A stretch of 64,000 nucleotides of DNA, from assembly GCA_024509875.1 (NCBI GenBank), contig JAMPIV010019071.1:124001-188000 (forward strand), written 5' to 3'. Of the stretch, positions 11,064 through 25,440 are shown one piece after another. The notes beneath the pieces were generated by a model. That model did not search any database. It saw only the letters and a program-made list of their open reading frames with translations, and was not told the origin of the DNA. A program made the translations under genes and the position numbers. Positions within the stretch are counted from its first letter, which is position 1; each line of letters begins with the position of its first letter. This DNA is from Oreohelix idahoensis (Eukaryota > Mollusca > Gastropoda > Stylommatophora > Oreohelicidae).

Positions 11064-11630
11064 CCAGGGCCGAGATCACACATATTTTACTCAATAAAAA
11101 TAAAGCCAATAGACCTCACTTTGAGCCCCAGAAGGGGTATATTAAAAAAAAAAGAAAAAAAAAATGCAAAAGTCTATTGACTAAGGCTTCTTCAGGGACC
11201 CTCCGGGATGTACACTCGTCACATTAAATATATGATAAAGAGGAACTTCTGTTGAATCTTTCTCGCATAAAACTAATACTGAAAGGGACCTAACATACAA
11301 TCTATTATGCCAAGGGAATTAACTGTAAATAAACACCATAATATGAATAAATGTAAATATTTGTGCTAGATATGATCAAAATGTGTTAAAGTAATGTTTT
11401 TGTTTGCAATAAAGTTTGCTGTTTATGAAAATTAATACCAATTGACTTGTTTTGTTGTTTAAAGACAGTTATTAAAGACATAATTATAAAAGCGTATATT
11501 TTATTTAAACAGAATTGTACATTATATAACTGCTTTATATAATAACTTTACATATATCATTACGTTGTTGTTTTGAAAAGGTATTTTTTGACCGGCCTTT
11601 AACAAAGGCTGATAAACATACTAGACACCA
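11064..11630 (+). repeat. Module N, non-coding dispersed repeat
   Basis: An AT-rich unit of about 560 bp starts with GGGCCGAGATCACAC and ends near TGACCGGCCTTTAACAAAGG. Other copies: 14258-14815, 38012-38545, 60826-61375 and a diverged, interrupted one at 61856-62511. Near its start it carries an inverted repeat: (GT)CAATAGAC at about 11104 and GTCTATTGAC at about 11170, separated by a loop with CCCCAGAAGGGG and A-runs. No ORF is conserved. It may be the 3' UTR of a LINE or a non-autonomous element; I do not recognise it. Confidence 0.6.
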
Positions 11631-11659
11631 TGCAAGACAAAACTGGACTTTCCCCCTCC

Positions 11660-13310
11660 ACCTATGTTTTTAATATTTTCTCTAATATTTGCTTTCTTAA
11701 GTATTTCTTCTATGTGGTAGTCCCGTGTCTGGTTTCTTGATGTAACTAAAGTACTCAGGTGGACAATTTCCTCCATATACTTTCATCCTGTAGGGTATCC
11801 ATTGGATTGACCCGAATTGTTAGTTCTTGATAACCCTCCACTCCCAAAGGAGCATAGGCCTTCATCAAACACATGCCAAGTCCTCCTGTCACGTGCCATC
11901 ATCTCAAGTTCTTTCCACGTTCTTCTCATCATTTTCACCTGTTTCCAGCTCTCTTCTCCATGTGCTTCTTGGTCTACCTGTGCCTCTCTTGCACTGGGGG
12001 TTCCAGAACAAGGACTGCCTTGTAATGCTATCAACAGGTTTCCTCGGTGTGTGTCCTATCCATCGCATTCGTCTTCTTCTCATCTATTGTTCCACTGGCA
12101 CTTGTCTAGTTCTTGTCATCAGTTCCACGTTGGTAACCTTGTCATACCATTTTAATCCCTCTATTCTACGCAAGCACCCATTTATGAAAGTCTGTAGCTT
12201 TTTGGTTGTTGTCTTTGTTGTTCTCCATGTCTCAGAGCCATAAATAGGACAGACTTCACATTTGAGTTGAAGATTCTTATTTTCGTATTGGATCCGATTT
12301 CTCTTGATCTCCATATATTTCCGAATGCAATGAAAGCTCCTCTTGCTTTTTGTATTCTTATTTTAATATCACTGTCTATCCCTCCAACTTTGTCTATATT
12401 GCTGCCAAGATATGTGTACGATTCTACATCTTGTATTGGTGCTTCTTCAAGTTCAACCCTGTTTTCATTACCTGCATTTATTCTCATTATCTTTGTCTTT
12501 TCCCTGTGTATTTTCAGACCCAATTGCTGTGACCTCTCATCGAGTGTTTTCAATTTGTCCTGCATTTGATTACGGTTATGGGACAGAAGAACCAAGTCAT
12601 CCGCAAAATCCAGATCATCCAGCTGCTTAGTCAGAGTCCACTGGATTCCATTTCTGTTGTGTGTTGTTGATTTTCTCATAACCCAGTCTATTGCTAATAA
12701 GAAAGGAAATAGAGACAAGAGGCATCCCTGTCGCACTCCTGTTCTTATCCCAAATGGTTCTGTAAGCTGTCCTTCATGAAGAACTCTGCACGTCATGTCT
12801 TCATATGTTTTCTTTATTAAATTAATGATCTTCATGGGAACTCCATAATGCCTCATCCATTTCCAAAGTGATTCTCTGTCTACACTGTCAAATGCCTTTT
12901 CGTAGTCCACAAATCCGATGTACGAGTATAATGGTGAATTCCATTCCAGACTTTGTTCAACTATTATTCTCAAAGTGGCAATCTGGTCTGTACAGGATCT
13001 GTTTTGTCGAAAACCTGCTTGTTCATCTCTCAGGTTCTTGTCTATTAATACTTTTCCTGGCACTGATAGTAACATTATTCCTCTATAATTTGTGCACTCT
13101 TGTAAATTTCCTTTCTTAGGCAACTTAACCAGATATCCTTCCTTCCATTCTGCTGGTATCTCTTCCTTTTCCCAGACTTTACCAGTTGTTAGTTGACATT
13201 TGGTAAAAGCTGTATGTGCTGGGTGAGACTTATCTAACATAACTTTGTTCAGGTAATTTAGTCTTAACTCCTTTCTCCGACATTCCAATGGTATAAAAGC
13301 ATTCATGTGC
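11660..13310 (-). pseudogene. Second I-type LINE fragment, split by an RTE LINE
   Basis: The flanks of the RTE insertion belong to one I-type LINE fragment on the minus strand: 13186-13310 (LECRRKELRLNYLNKVML) and 11660-11825. The sequence TTGTTAGTT is present on both sides (11817-11825 and 13186-13194) as the target duplication. Uninterrupted relatives with a single site are at about 10300-10320 and 61622-61632. A 374-codon frame across 12182-13306 is therefore an artefact that starts in the I-type LINE and continues into the RTE. Confidence 0.8.
11826..13185 (-). pseudogene. RTE-like LINE reverse transcriptase, 5'-truncated, copy 1
   Basis: On the minus strand the fragment encodes reverse transcriptase motifs in order: EWKEGYLVKLPKKG, NYRGIMLLS, FVDYEKAFDSVDR, GVRQGCLLS, FADD (complement of 12596-12607), YTYLGSNI. 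The C-terminal region follows, with FNSNVKSVL and a last piece WKELEMMARDRRTW. There is no RNase H. The domain set and short 3' end fit the RTE/BovB-like clade. A 5-bp-scale indel near 12240 shifts the frame, and the 5' half (endonuclease) is missing. Target duplication TTGTTAGTT. Copy 2 is at 38752-40531 plus 59748-59893. Confidence 0.85.
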
Positions 13311-13384
13311 TGTTGCTGGTGGTTTCTGTAGATAAATTCTTTTTTTTTATATCATGAGGGTTCCAGCCTTAATGTACAAACTAA

Positions 13385-14235
13385 AAGAATAAAGAGTACG
13401 CTCTATATATCCAAACAGTGGGTGTAAGGTTTCTTAAATTTTTTTTTCTCTTTCTTTCTTTCATTTTCTCTTCCTTCTCTTTTTAATCAACATTATCATT
13501 ACCAAAAAATGTAAAATATGTAACCTTGGAGTACTAGAAAGCGTGTGTAAATGAGTGTGTGCAAGGTGTGAAAGTAATTTTGTTAAATTTTTTTACAGCT
13601 GCACAGTGTATTTTCATTGTTATGCTTATGTTCAAACTATTATTGTCAATGTTTTCATGCATATGTCTTTGTCAATGTCAACGGAATGTGAAAAAAGAGT
13701 TTTAAAAAATACAATTAAATGGATAGTTTTGGTCTATTCGGTTTTTTATTTATGTGAGGGTTTTTCCCCTCCCTTTTTTTGTCCACTGTTATTGCTAAAA
13801 GAAAAAAGAGCGCGCTCTATAATTCCCAAAAAAAGGGGTGTAAGATTTCTTTATCCTTTTTTTTTCCCCCTCTCTTTTTAAATCAACACTATCATTCCAA
13901 AAAAATGTACAATGTATAACTTTTTTTTTTTTTTTTCTATAACCAGCGGTCGTAAACATTTCTTCAAACGCCGACGGCCGGGTTTGAACCATGAACACCT
14001 GGTTGCCAGTACAACGTCGTAGCCATTACACCAGCGCGGCTCCCAACGTATAACTTTAGAGTACAAGAAAGAGTGTAAATGAGTGTGTGCAAGTTTTTTT
14101 TTTTTTTTTTCTTATACAGCTGCTCATTGTATTTTCATTTTTATACTTATATTTATGCCATTATTGCCAATGTTTCAATGCATATGTCCTTGTAAATTTC
14201 CACAGAATGTGAATAAAGATATTTAAAAAAAAAAA
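13385..14235 (+). repeat. Module M, two tandem non-coding units
   Basis: There are two related units of 350-450 bp, about 13385-13735 and 13790-14235. Each has an AAAGAG(T/C)(A/G)CGCTCTA-like start, a T/C-rich tract, AATCAAC..TATCATT, a TGTA(A/C)AATGTATAAC-like block and an ACAGCTGC block before GTATTTTCATT. The second ends in AATAAAGATATTT plus poly(A). Further copies: 15886-16200, 16245-16720, 60110-60415, 60510-60797, with truncated ones before each R2-like LINE. No protein is encoded. Such tandem units with a polyadenylation signal resemble a LINE 3' UTR, but this is inference. Confidence 0.55.
13921..14044 (-). mobile_element. tRNA-derived SINE, short form
   Basis: A poly(T) run at 13921-13936 begins a 124-bp element read on the minus strand. 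It has an A-box TGGTGTAATGG (complement near 14024), a B-box GGTTCAAACCC and a poly(A) tail. The target duplication is AATGTATAAC at 13911-13920 and AACGTATAAC at 14045-14054. The homologous site in copy 2 (about 60616-60625) is empty, which proves the ends. It is a shorter form of the SINE at 58975-59250, lacking about 150 bp between the tRNA-like head and the tail. Confidence 0.9.
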
Positions 14236-14257
14236 AAAAATTCAGATGCGAACCAGG

Positions 14258-14815
14258 TCCGGGATCACACACATTCTACTAAATAAAAGTCAATAGACCT
14301 CACTTTGAACCCCAGAAGGGGTAATAAATTTTTTTTTAAATATATTTTAAAAAGTCTATTGACTAAGGCTTCTTCAGGGACCCTCCGGGATGTACACTGG
14401 CCACATTAAATATATGATAAAGAGGAACTTCTGTTGAATCTTTCTTGCATAAAACAAAAAAAAAAAAAAAGGGACCTAACATACAATTTATTAATCCAAG
14501 GGAATTAACTGTAAACAAACACCATAATATGAATAAATGTAAATATCTGTGCTAGATTTAATCAAAATGTGTTAAAACAATTTTTCTGTTTACAATAAAA
14601 TTTTTTGTTTATGAAAATTAATACTAATTGACTTGTTTTGTTGTCTAAAGACGGTTATTAAAGAAATAATTATAAAGGCGTATATTTTATTTAAACAGAA
14701 TTGTACATTTTATAACTGCTTTATATAATAACTTGACATAGTTAGTTCGTGTAGTTTAATTATCATAATAAACGTATTTTTGACCGGCCTTCAACAAAGG
14801 CTGATATAACTGACA
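14258..14815 (+). repeat. Module N, second unit of copy 1
   Basis: This unit matches the one at 11064-11630, with the same head (GGGATCACACACATTC, TCAATAGACC, CCCCAGAAGGGG), the inverted partner GTCTATTGAC at about 14354, and the end GACCGGCCTTCAACAAAGGC. It is preceded by an M unit with poly(A) rather than by the U2 stub. A poly(A) insertion at 14456-14470 replaces a few bases. Non-coding. Confidence 0.6.
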
Positions 14816-15129
14816 AAATTTTACGCTGTACAACCCAATGCCTAATATCTGGCTTTTGGCTGGGATCATGTGTCTACACACAGGGACCGGTACAGTGACA
14901 TTCATGTGTCATTAGGTCTCTTGTGTGAGAACACAGAAGATCACTACAGTGACACAGTTTGTCATTTGGGTCTTCTTGTGTTGGGACATGTGGTCTTGAC
15001 CAGGGCCGGATTTGGGCGGGTACTAATGCGACCTCATGCGAGGAAAAAATATGCGACCTCAAGCGAGGAAAAAAAAAAAAAAAAAAAAAAAGACAAAATC
15101 GCAGACTCATCTAACATTCTGCCTTTCCT

Positions 15130-15189
<60 letters not shown>

Positions 15190-15885
15190 TTGCATTGAAA
15201 GTCGTCAATAGCGGTTGTTGAAATAGCGGCAAGTGTGTATGTGAGTGTGTGTTTGAGATCGATTGCATTTTATTTTCCATTGGGAATATTTTACAAACCG
15301 AGACAATCCTATTCTTTAACATTTTTAGGCCAAATTTAATTTTGCTCTATTTCATCTTGAGAAATCGAATAAACAAGCCTAATAATAAACAAACAAACAA
15401 AGTAATAATTTACTAAAGATTTCCGTGGAGAGGAGCAATATAATGACTGGTTGTTCACAATGGGGGGAAAAAAAAAAAGAAGAAGAAAAAGGACCTTTTA
15501 TAAAACTACTCCTGTATTTACGGGAGGTCATGTTGACCACATTTCTGGACGCCGTAAAGTGTCAAGGTCTGCATTGTCCGATGGTCCCTGAGTGTGTTCG
15601 TGGGAGGGCTTTTGACGCGGTTTTTGTACTCCAAATGCTCTTAAATTCAGGGGGAGAATCGCACAGCATGGCTTGACTTGACTTGACGTTTTGACTATGA
15701 ATGTAAATATCACACGATAGTTGTTTCATTGTTATGTTAATGAGAGTAGACTTTGGTAGAAGTGTGTGTCTACGAGTGTATATGACTTTCATCTGTATTT
15801 CAATTTGACCTTGTATTTTAATAATGCACATGATGTTTGTAATATTACTATTTAAAAAACCTACCCCCCCTCCCCCCCCTCCCGT
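14816..15885. repeat. Non-coding interval with (CT)n microsatellite
   Basis: No gene. It opens with a weakly U2-like run around 14849-14872 (GGCTTTTGGCTGGGATCA). Two diverged units of about 75 bp follow, built around GTGTCATTAGGTCTCTTGTG and TTGTCATTTGGGTCTTCTTG. Then come two copies of ATGCGACCTCA(T/A)GCGAGGAA and a long poly(A) tract at 15069-15090. A (CT)n microsatellite fills 15131-15186. Short frames over these repeats encode only simple sequence. Confidence 0.5.
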
Positions 15886-16720
<835 letters not shown>

Positions 16721-16733
16721 AAAAAAATAACTG

Positions 16734-18345
16734 ACAAAATCTATGGTATAACCTTTCCCTCACACCCAAATCGCACACACAGAGACACATGGAAAATTCT
16801 AACATCCAAAATACGAGACATGCTGCACAGATACAAATACAAAACCACAACGATTTTTGGACGAAGTTTAATTGTAAATACATACATTTTCCCTAAGCTA
16901 CTTTACATTGCCACAGTTTTCGACCCCCCAAAACGGACCATCACGGATTTAAACAAACAAGTCAGAGCTTTCGTTTTTGGGAGCACATTTTACAGCGTTA
17001 AACACAAGATACTAATACAAGAAAAGAAACACGGAGGAACTGCCCTTCAAGACTTAGAAGCAAAGATCCAGGCACTCAGAATTAAACACACAGGCAGCAT
17101 CATCAAACACCCAGAACGACACACACTAGCTCATTATTACATGGGACTCAGGCTTTCCAAACTGAGACCACTGAACCATGCAATCCCGCATAACTTCGGC
17201 CCTATGCCCTCATTTTATAAGACATGCATACAAGCCATCCAAGGACATGAAAAATTAATTCATCAAAAAACAAATGCAATATATAAACATTTAGTTAAAC
17301 TCCAAGCACCACCATTTCATCTTAGGATTAAAAGAGGACAGAAATATGCTATAAAAAATTACACCGAAACCTTCACTAACTTGCACAACCCAAAAATCAC
17401 TGCTAAAGCAAGAGGGGTCACTTTTAGACTAATATACAACATGACACCCACAACAAAACGAGAAGCACACAGATCCAACCAAATAACAAAATGTCAGCTA
17501 TGTAGGAAAAGCATCCAAGAAACAGAAGATCATTTTTTTTTAATGCAGTACAATCACACCTCCAAAAAAAAACTACTGCAGAAAATCATCGATTTACAAA
17601 CATCACAAAAATCAGATTTATACAAAGCAATCTTCTTAAACATAGTTCCAAAATCTGCATATAACACACACACATTGATCTTGGTTATTTTATCAGAATT
17701 TCGGAATAAGATTTGGTGTTTTCGGAATATTTCCATGTTTAAACATCGTATTTTAAACGCTGGTTTATTTCTGCATATTTTTCGTCAGAAAGTTTTATCA
17801 ATAGCCCCTGAAGTGGTACCTCTTCTTTAGCGAGGCAGCCTTGGTTCGTAAAATGACTCTTTCTTTCCCCAACGGCCCTCCCTCCGTCTCACTACAATCT
17901 CATTCTCTGTCCATCCTAACATTTTGTAAGTCCGCTTTCTGCCTTCTGTACCCCCTCCCTTCCCCAGTCCTCCTATCCTCTCAACCACAGTTCTAGATGT
18001 CGTTAAAGTGTCAGTGTCTGACCTTGCCAACTGATCCCTTAGTACGTTCGTGGGAAGTTTTCAACGTTTGGTATTGCGCGGCTCATACCTTTAATTTCAG
18101 GAGGAAAAGGCAAAAGGGAAAAAATAATAAAAGGTGCAGTTAAAAAAAAAAAAAAATTCAAGGGTTCTCTCTATCTCCAGATGCATATGGTTTGACAACC
18201 TCGCGTCTACCTAGGGTTTATTTTTTCCTTTGTTTGAGAGTGTGTGTGCGACGTTTTCCTTTACTATGTAATATCTGTTGTACATTTGACAATGGTGTTT
18301 TTCATTAAAATGTAAATATGTAAAAAATAAAACACATCTGTTAAA
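16734..18345 (+). pseudogene. Tx1/L1-clade LINE, ORF2 C-terminal part and 3' UTR
   Basis: A 336-codon frame (16820-17830) is homologous to the C-terminal region of the Tx1-type ORF2 in the full-length LINE at 40748-47012. Shared blocks are YKYKT(T/A)TIFGRS(L/V)IVN, GG(T/I)ALQD, IKALRIKH-like and YMGLRLS-like. It ends with a zinc-finger-like CQLCRKSIQETEDHFF and a basic tail. The frame opens upstream to about 16734, where the LINE is cut. After the stop, a UTR of about 500 bp ends in TAAAATGTAAATATG and AATAAAACACATC. It is 5'-truncated and has no reverse transcriptase motifs. A close relative is at 62512-63404. Confidence 0.8.
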
Positions 18346-18391
18346 AAATTCACAATAGCTTGACAGTAAATCTTTATGCGAAATGTATCAC

Positions 18392-19361
18392 ATACCTTCT
18401 TCTTCTTCTTCTCGTTCGCTGTTGTTTAGAAATGTCTACACAAGAAGTCCGGTTCTCTGGATGTATGTTGCTGTGGTTGAAAGTTCTTCAAGACTCCCAA
18501 ACAGCTTTGTGTGGATGTGCGTCTCTGTGGGCCAATGTTCAGTTCGCAATTGACTAAGCATGTGGCAGTCTTGCAGGATGTGTTCGGCTGTCTGCGCTGC
18601 CTGTCCACACGTACATAGGGGTGATGGGACCAATCTCCGTCTGTATAAGTGACTGTTCAGTCTGTTATGTCCTGTTCTAATACGGAACAGGATCACCTGT
18701 TTTGCTCGATCAAGATAGTGATAGTTGTCTCTTTGTTGGTCAATTTTCCTGATGGCCTTGATAAGGGTCTTCTTTTCCTGGAATGTGATTGTTTGTTCTT
18801 TTTGTTCCTGTGTTGCTCCCTGTTTTGCTAACGTATCTGCTCTCTCATTTCCTGGTATGCCACAGTGTGATGGTATCCACTGTAGCACTACCCTTCTTTT
18901 GATATTTACTTCGTATAGGACTTTGTTTAATTCTGGCAGTTTATCACTGTTGAGGACTTGCAGAACTGACATTGCATCGGTAAGGAATACAACCTTCTGA
19001 CATGGGCTTATTGTATTATTTATTATTCCTGCAGCAATGCTTAAGGCCTGTACTTCAGCAGCGTAGTTTGAACAGAATATTCCAGTAGGTGAACAGGTGG
19101 ATTCGTTTTCTTTGTCTGGATAGACCACATAAACTCCTGCGACTCCGTTCTTCACTGCTCTGGTTGCAGATCCATCAGTATATACTTGGATCCATGCTTT
19201 TCTGGGGTATAGTTCTTCAATCATGTCACATGCTGCTATTTTCCTTTGGAGAGTATTTAGCTCTCCCACGGGGCAGGTTGTAGTTATGGAGGTCTTAATA
19301 CTGAAATTTTGATGTTGTTCCCATGGGGTTGGGAGGAGTGTGGGAGTTATTTCCTTAGTGA
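18392..19361 (-). pseudogene. I-type LINE fragment: RNase H and zinc finger
   Basis: On the minus strand, a 277-codon frame (18436-19269) holds an apparently intact type I RNase H: VYTDGSATRA (first Asp), AAEVQAL (Glu), FLTDAMSVLQ (second Asp) and IPSHCGIPGNERADTLAK (His and last Asp). A C-terminal CX1CX7HX4C zinc-binding motif (CTCGQAAQTAEHILQDC) follows. The element ends in a GAA-type microsatellite tail at about 18396-18412. The RT part is missing. It abuts the start of duplication copy 2 at 19361. This is a different I-type subfamily from the one at 9210-10918. A fragment this size is unlikely to be expressed. Confidence 0.85.
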
Positions 19362-19599
19362 TGTGCTCGAGTTAAATTAAATTGTGATGAAAAGAGGTGA
19401 AAGAGACACTCATTAAGGAAGCCAGCTGACAGTTCTACAAGTCAGTCCTTGTTCTGGAACCCCCAATGTAAGAAAAGCCGAGAGGCTTAATAACATTTAT
19501 GGCATAAAGAAGGGAATAGGAAGCAAACTAGAGATAACAGACATGGAAAGACCTTGAGCGAAAGGCACGGAGCAGGAACGCGTAGCGTACATTTGTTGA

Positions 19600-19708
19600 A
19601 AGTATGGCGTTATTCTGTTAAAGCCCCTTGAAGGGCTGTGACTGAACCTACAACTTTGAAATATTACCCCATTGTAACCAACTAGGCTACTTGAGATAAC
19701 CCACAAAT
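19600..19708 (-). repeat. tRNA-like SINE head, copy 2
   Basis: This is the second copy of the minus-strand A-box/B-box pair described at 868-975, nearly identical in sequence. It differs by a short extra stretch after ATCATTCTA. Ends remain undefined. Confidence 0.4.
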
Positions 19709-20371
19709 CATTCTATATGACGTTTAAAACATCTTTTAGCCATCGCCATATAAAAGATTTCGCCTGATATAATATACCTTTCTTCTTCTGGAGGTAATTT
19801 CTCAGAGTTTTAGACCACGACATACTGTGCATGTTAATTTAATCTTTCATTCACACGGATTACAATTATATGTCCATTCGGTATTTGTTACAAGTGCATT
19901 TCAATTTGTTTTGACGGCCATCTTTTAATTTTACTTCCCGGCTTCCATTTCATTGGCTAAGCTATTTGCAGCGCCTTCTTTCCACCTTCAGGGACGATAA
20001 CAACGTACCCCTGTCGAGTCTACACTTGCTCGCAGCAAATGTTTTTATCTCATGATTCCCTCCCGTGTTAGAATCTTGCACAGGCTTGTTTGTTCCACAT
20101 TCACCTCACCCGCGTGTTCTCGCTACGTCCTTCAAATACTTTAAATAATTCGATAAAGATCATTATATAGAGGAAATTTAAATCTGAAGTTTAAACCGTA
20201 ATTTTGATCAGTTCAGTCTGGCTTCTATACTTTCTTTTTTGTTCTTCATCTAGCTTATGTGTGATGCGTCAAGGGCGAGGATAACTAATGGTTTTCGGTC
20301 CACTGCGTGTATTGCATATTATTAAAAACTGCAATACATATACTCAGCTAATAGCTTCCTTAATATCCACT

Positions 20372-20604
20372 GTCGTAGATTTTTGATAGGGAAATTAAGA
20401 CTTGGGTTGGTCCCTTCTGAATAGGTTAGAATGAGTGATAGCCACAGTGAGATGTGATAATAGAAATAGAGTTCCACGAGTGAGATGTTAGAAATTTATA
20501 GAGGCTGTCCCGGAAATCGAGAATTTGCCTCTCTCTCTCTCTGCCTATCTTCTACAACAGATCCAGAGGAGTCAGACTGTCTATAAAAGAATTATATATT
20601 TATT
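20372..20604. other. Unmatched non-coding DNA
   Basis: No feature is recognised. Homology to copy 1 stops at TATCCACT near 20371. A short CTCTCTCTCTCT tract is at about 20531-20542. Confidence 0.4.
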
Positions 20605-20615
20605 AATATATTTCT

Positions 20616-21528
20616 GTCATAGATTGGGTGATGCGCCAGACAACAGAGGGCAGTCCAAGAGGAATTAGATGGACAACGTTTTCTACACTGGAAGATTTGG
20701 AATATGCAGATGACATTGCACTACTCGCGCATTCACACCAACACATTCAAGACAAAACCGATAGACTGAATAAGTATGGCCAGCAGGTTGGCCTGAACAT
20801 CAATTTGAAGAAGACAGAGGTCATGACACTAAATGTGGGCAATCCTGAGCCAATAACAGTAAGGAACCAGAAGTTAGAACAGACAGACACATTTACTTAC
20901 CTAGGAAGCATAGTAACACCTGACGGCGGAACAAGCAAGGACATTAACAACAGAATGAATAAAGCGAGAACAGCCTTTGCTGTTCTCAACAACATTTGGA
21001 AGTCTTCCCAGTACAGCACAAACACCAAATTAAGACTGTATGAGAGCTGTGTACTTTCTGTGCTTCTCTATGGTGCGGAATGTTGGAGAGTAACAGAGAA
21101 GGAAATGTCGAAACTGTCCTCCTTCCACACAATCTGCCTAAGGAAAATTCTCCGAATCTTTTGGCCAAACACCATCAGCAACCAAGAACTACTTATTCGG
21201 AGTAACCAGGAGGACATGCACACCATCATAGCTAGCAGACGCTGGAGTTGGGTTGGCCATGTCCTCAGAAGGGACCCTGATACCATCACAAGAACAGCTA
21301 TGCTATGGAACCCCAAGGGAAAGCGAAAGAGAGGCTGACCAAAAACAACTTGGCGGAGAACTGTGGAAGCTGAGATGCAAAGAATGAACCACAGTTGGGG
21401 CACTGTACGAAGGATGGCCGCCGACCGAGCAAAGTGGAATCAATTTGTTGCTGCCCTACAAGACGCCACCAGGCGTGATGGCAGCTGACTGCTTTGACGG
21501 TTGGCGGTTATGTATCAAAGAAGAAGAG
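20616..21528 (+). pseudogene. RTE-like LINE fragment with target duplication
   Basis: The insertion is bounded by an 11-bp target duplication, AATATATTTCT, at 20605-20615 and 21529-21539. It encodes a reverse transcriptase piece with YADD (20703-20714), FTYLGSIVTPDG, RLYESCVLSVLLYGAECWR, WVGHVLRR and a final GRPKTTWRR-like region. A stop at 21336-21338 breaks the frame shortly before the natural end at about 21488. There is no RNase H after the thumb, and no poly(A); the tail is AAGAAGAAGAG. It is 5'-truncated. It belongs to the RTE-like group but to a different subfamily from 11826-13185. Confidence 0.9.
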
Positions 21529-21539
21529 AATATATTTCT

Positions 21540-23515
<1,976 letters not shown>

Positions 23516-24170
23516 TATATATGATATATATGATATTTACCTCCACACAGAACTACAGACTAAACCATGAACTAGAATACTGCAATCAAATGGTAGACTA
23601 GAACTCGGCAAAATGTGGCCAAGAGACTCAGACTTCGCCAAAACACAGATATTTAATCTAGCAAAGCGATCTGTCTACTGCAAAATTTAAGAGTAAGAAT
23701 GAAAATCCCGTTTCGAACTCTGGTTAATATCTTAAACCAGACAAAGGGTCCCACTTTATTTCGCCAAACGAGATAATCTCCCCTTTCCGTCTAAAACACC
23801 TTACATCAACTAGAAGACTACCATGAACTGACACTCGTGCGTTTTCACACCTCACGCTGACCAGGGCCAACAGTGAGTGCCTTGTCAGCTGCGATTTCCA
23901 GACAAATGTCTCAAACTGCGCCGAGGAGATGTCGGTTATCGCGCCTCACCAGAGCGCTCAGCCGATGCAACTCGTTGTGGCAGGTGAAATTGCAGACAAA
24001 ATGTCGCCTATAGGTCTGGCGAAAGCGAATATTCACAGTGTATTTCGTCTGGTGCAGGGAATGCTGTAGACATATGTCTGCTCCTATGTCTGGCCAGACG
24101 AATATATTCACAGTTTCGTCCACTGACACCTAATGCAATAGAATGCATTTTAACGCTCTCTCTCTCTGGC
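23516..24170. other. Unmatched non-coding DNA
   Basis: No gene found. CAGACGAATATATTCACAGT at about 24103 and GCGAATATTCACAGTGTATT at about 24026 form a small imperfect repeat, each near an ATGTCTG(C/G) word. Homology to copy 1 resumes after about 24175. Confidence 0.4.
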
Positions 24171-24279
24171 ACCTTTGACCTCCAAGTTCATCTCCATCCC
24201 TGCGAAGTTGTTTCCTTGTAGCACACTTTATCCAAAGCACGCCCAAGGGTGTTGTACTCGACCACTTGATGTTTTACAG

Positions 24280-24497
24280 GACTGGCTCAAGAAGACAAGA
24301 AATGGCTAACAGCATACACTAGACTCTTCAGGCAATTTCTAAATGGTGCAAGGAAACCAGCTCCCCGGCCAATCCCAACAAAGCCTGTGTGCCTTAGTAC
24401 CCATTTAATGAACTCCATATTGAAAGCAGATCTTCCAGACATTACTCTCTGTGGACAGAAAATTAAAAGGCACGACAAGTTGAAATATTTTTGTTGA
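24280..24497 (+). other. Exon-like ORF, copy 2
   Basis: This is the counterpart of 2137-2351, again just after a TTTTACAG acceptor-like tract. It is three bases longer through an in-frame GAC and ends at the same TGA. Changes relative to copy 1 include a silent CAG/CAA and a CTC/TTC replacement. Function unknown. Confidence 0.3.
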
Positions 24498-24511
24498 AGT
24501 TTTTTGGTTTA

Positions 24512-24735
24512 AAGTTTTTTTTTTTTAACGGGATAGGGTAACCAGCCCCATGTCCAACCCTCCTTAGTCGCCTTTTACGACATGCGTAGTAGGGTACAGT
24601 GTTACTATTCTTTGCTCCCCTTTCGGGCCCCGGTAACACACCATTATAGAGTCCGTCGACAAGCAACTGAGAGATGAACAAGCAGGTTTTCGACAAAACA
24701 GATCCTGTCCAGAGCAGATAGCCATATTGAAAATA
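24512..24735. repeat. SINE-like repeat and RTE sliver, copy 2
   Basis: Copy 2 of the poly(T)-headed SINE-like repeat (24512-24652), followed by the same 80-bp RTE sliver on the plus strand (24660-24735; residues LRDEQAGFRQNRSC). From there to 25745 the sequence is non-coding and repeats 2700-3585, with an expanded T-tract at 25412-25440. Confidence 0.5.
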
Positions 24736-25406
24736 TACGGCCGTATGACCGGTGACGGTACCAAAGTCCAAGAACGTAACAGTGCACTATTTGGCACCAA
24801 AAGAATAAAAGTGCGAATTGTTTGTGATAAATGAGCCTAATAGTATTAAACGCTCTAATTATTGTTACATCCCTTTTATTAGATAATGGATATAACTTTA
24901 ATGTTCTTTTGAGTTGGGCCTTCTGTAAGATACTCGCTATTCGCAAAAGTTGATGTTTTCAAAAGTTAAAGAAAAACTTAAGCTTTTTGTTTTCATGTTG
25001 TGAAATGGTATGATTACATTATAATTGTATGTGGTGCTTAAATAAATCAACTGTAAACAGTTTAACTAATTGTATACACGCAGTAATTTTACCAAGTCCA
25101 AAGTAACAACAACAACAAAAAATATCCCTTCCTTTATTTGATATTGCTGTCAGACCTCGCTTTGAGCCCCAGGAGCATGAACATACACAGTGCGTGTATA
25201 ATCTTTAGCCCAGGGCCGAGATCACACATATTTTACACATTTTACACAATAAAGTCAATAGACCCCACTTTGAACCCCAGAAGGGGTAATTTAAAAAAAA
25301 AAATTTTTTTTAAAAGGGTTACTTTATAAAACAAACACGGTAAAATGCGAAAAAAATGTCTTCATGATACCTTCACTGAAACTTCTTAGCGGAAAGTTAT
25401 GTCTAT

Positions 25407-25440
<34 letters not shown>

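Larger units (their letters stand above)
628..14815. repeat. Segmental duplication, copy 1
   Basis: Nearly the whole interval recurs in the same order and orientation at 19361-61375. Matching pieces are 628-1615 with 19361-20371, 2062-6543 with 24205-28704, 8900-9205 with 28705-29005, 9220-10580 with 30728-32069, 10577-11050 with 37540-38016, 11066-13030 with 38012-40531 and 13028-14815 with 59743-61375. Sampled stretches differ by a few percent. Differences in length are mainly later insertions, several with target-site duplications (Tigger and a SINE here; two LTR elements in the other copy). The composite mixes several unrelated LINE families, so a duplication of an already assembled mosaic fits better than independent insertion. 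A locally repeated large satellite or giant element remains possible. Confidence 0.8.

Noticed and set aside
12182..13306. 374-codon frame as one LINE protein
   Set aside because: Its first 40 residues belong to the I-type LINE and the rest to the inserted RTE. The TTGTTAGTT duplication shows the join is an insertion boundary.
15131..15186. (CT)n as a site-specific LINE target
   Set aside because: Some Tx1-clade LINEs target (TC)n, but no LINE end abuts this tract here.
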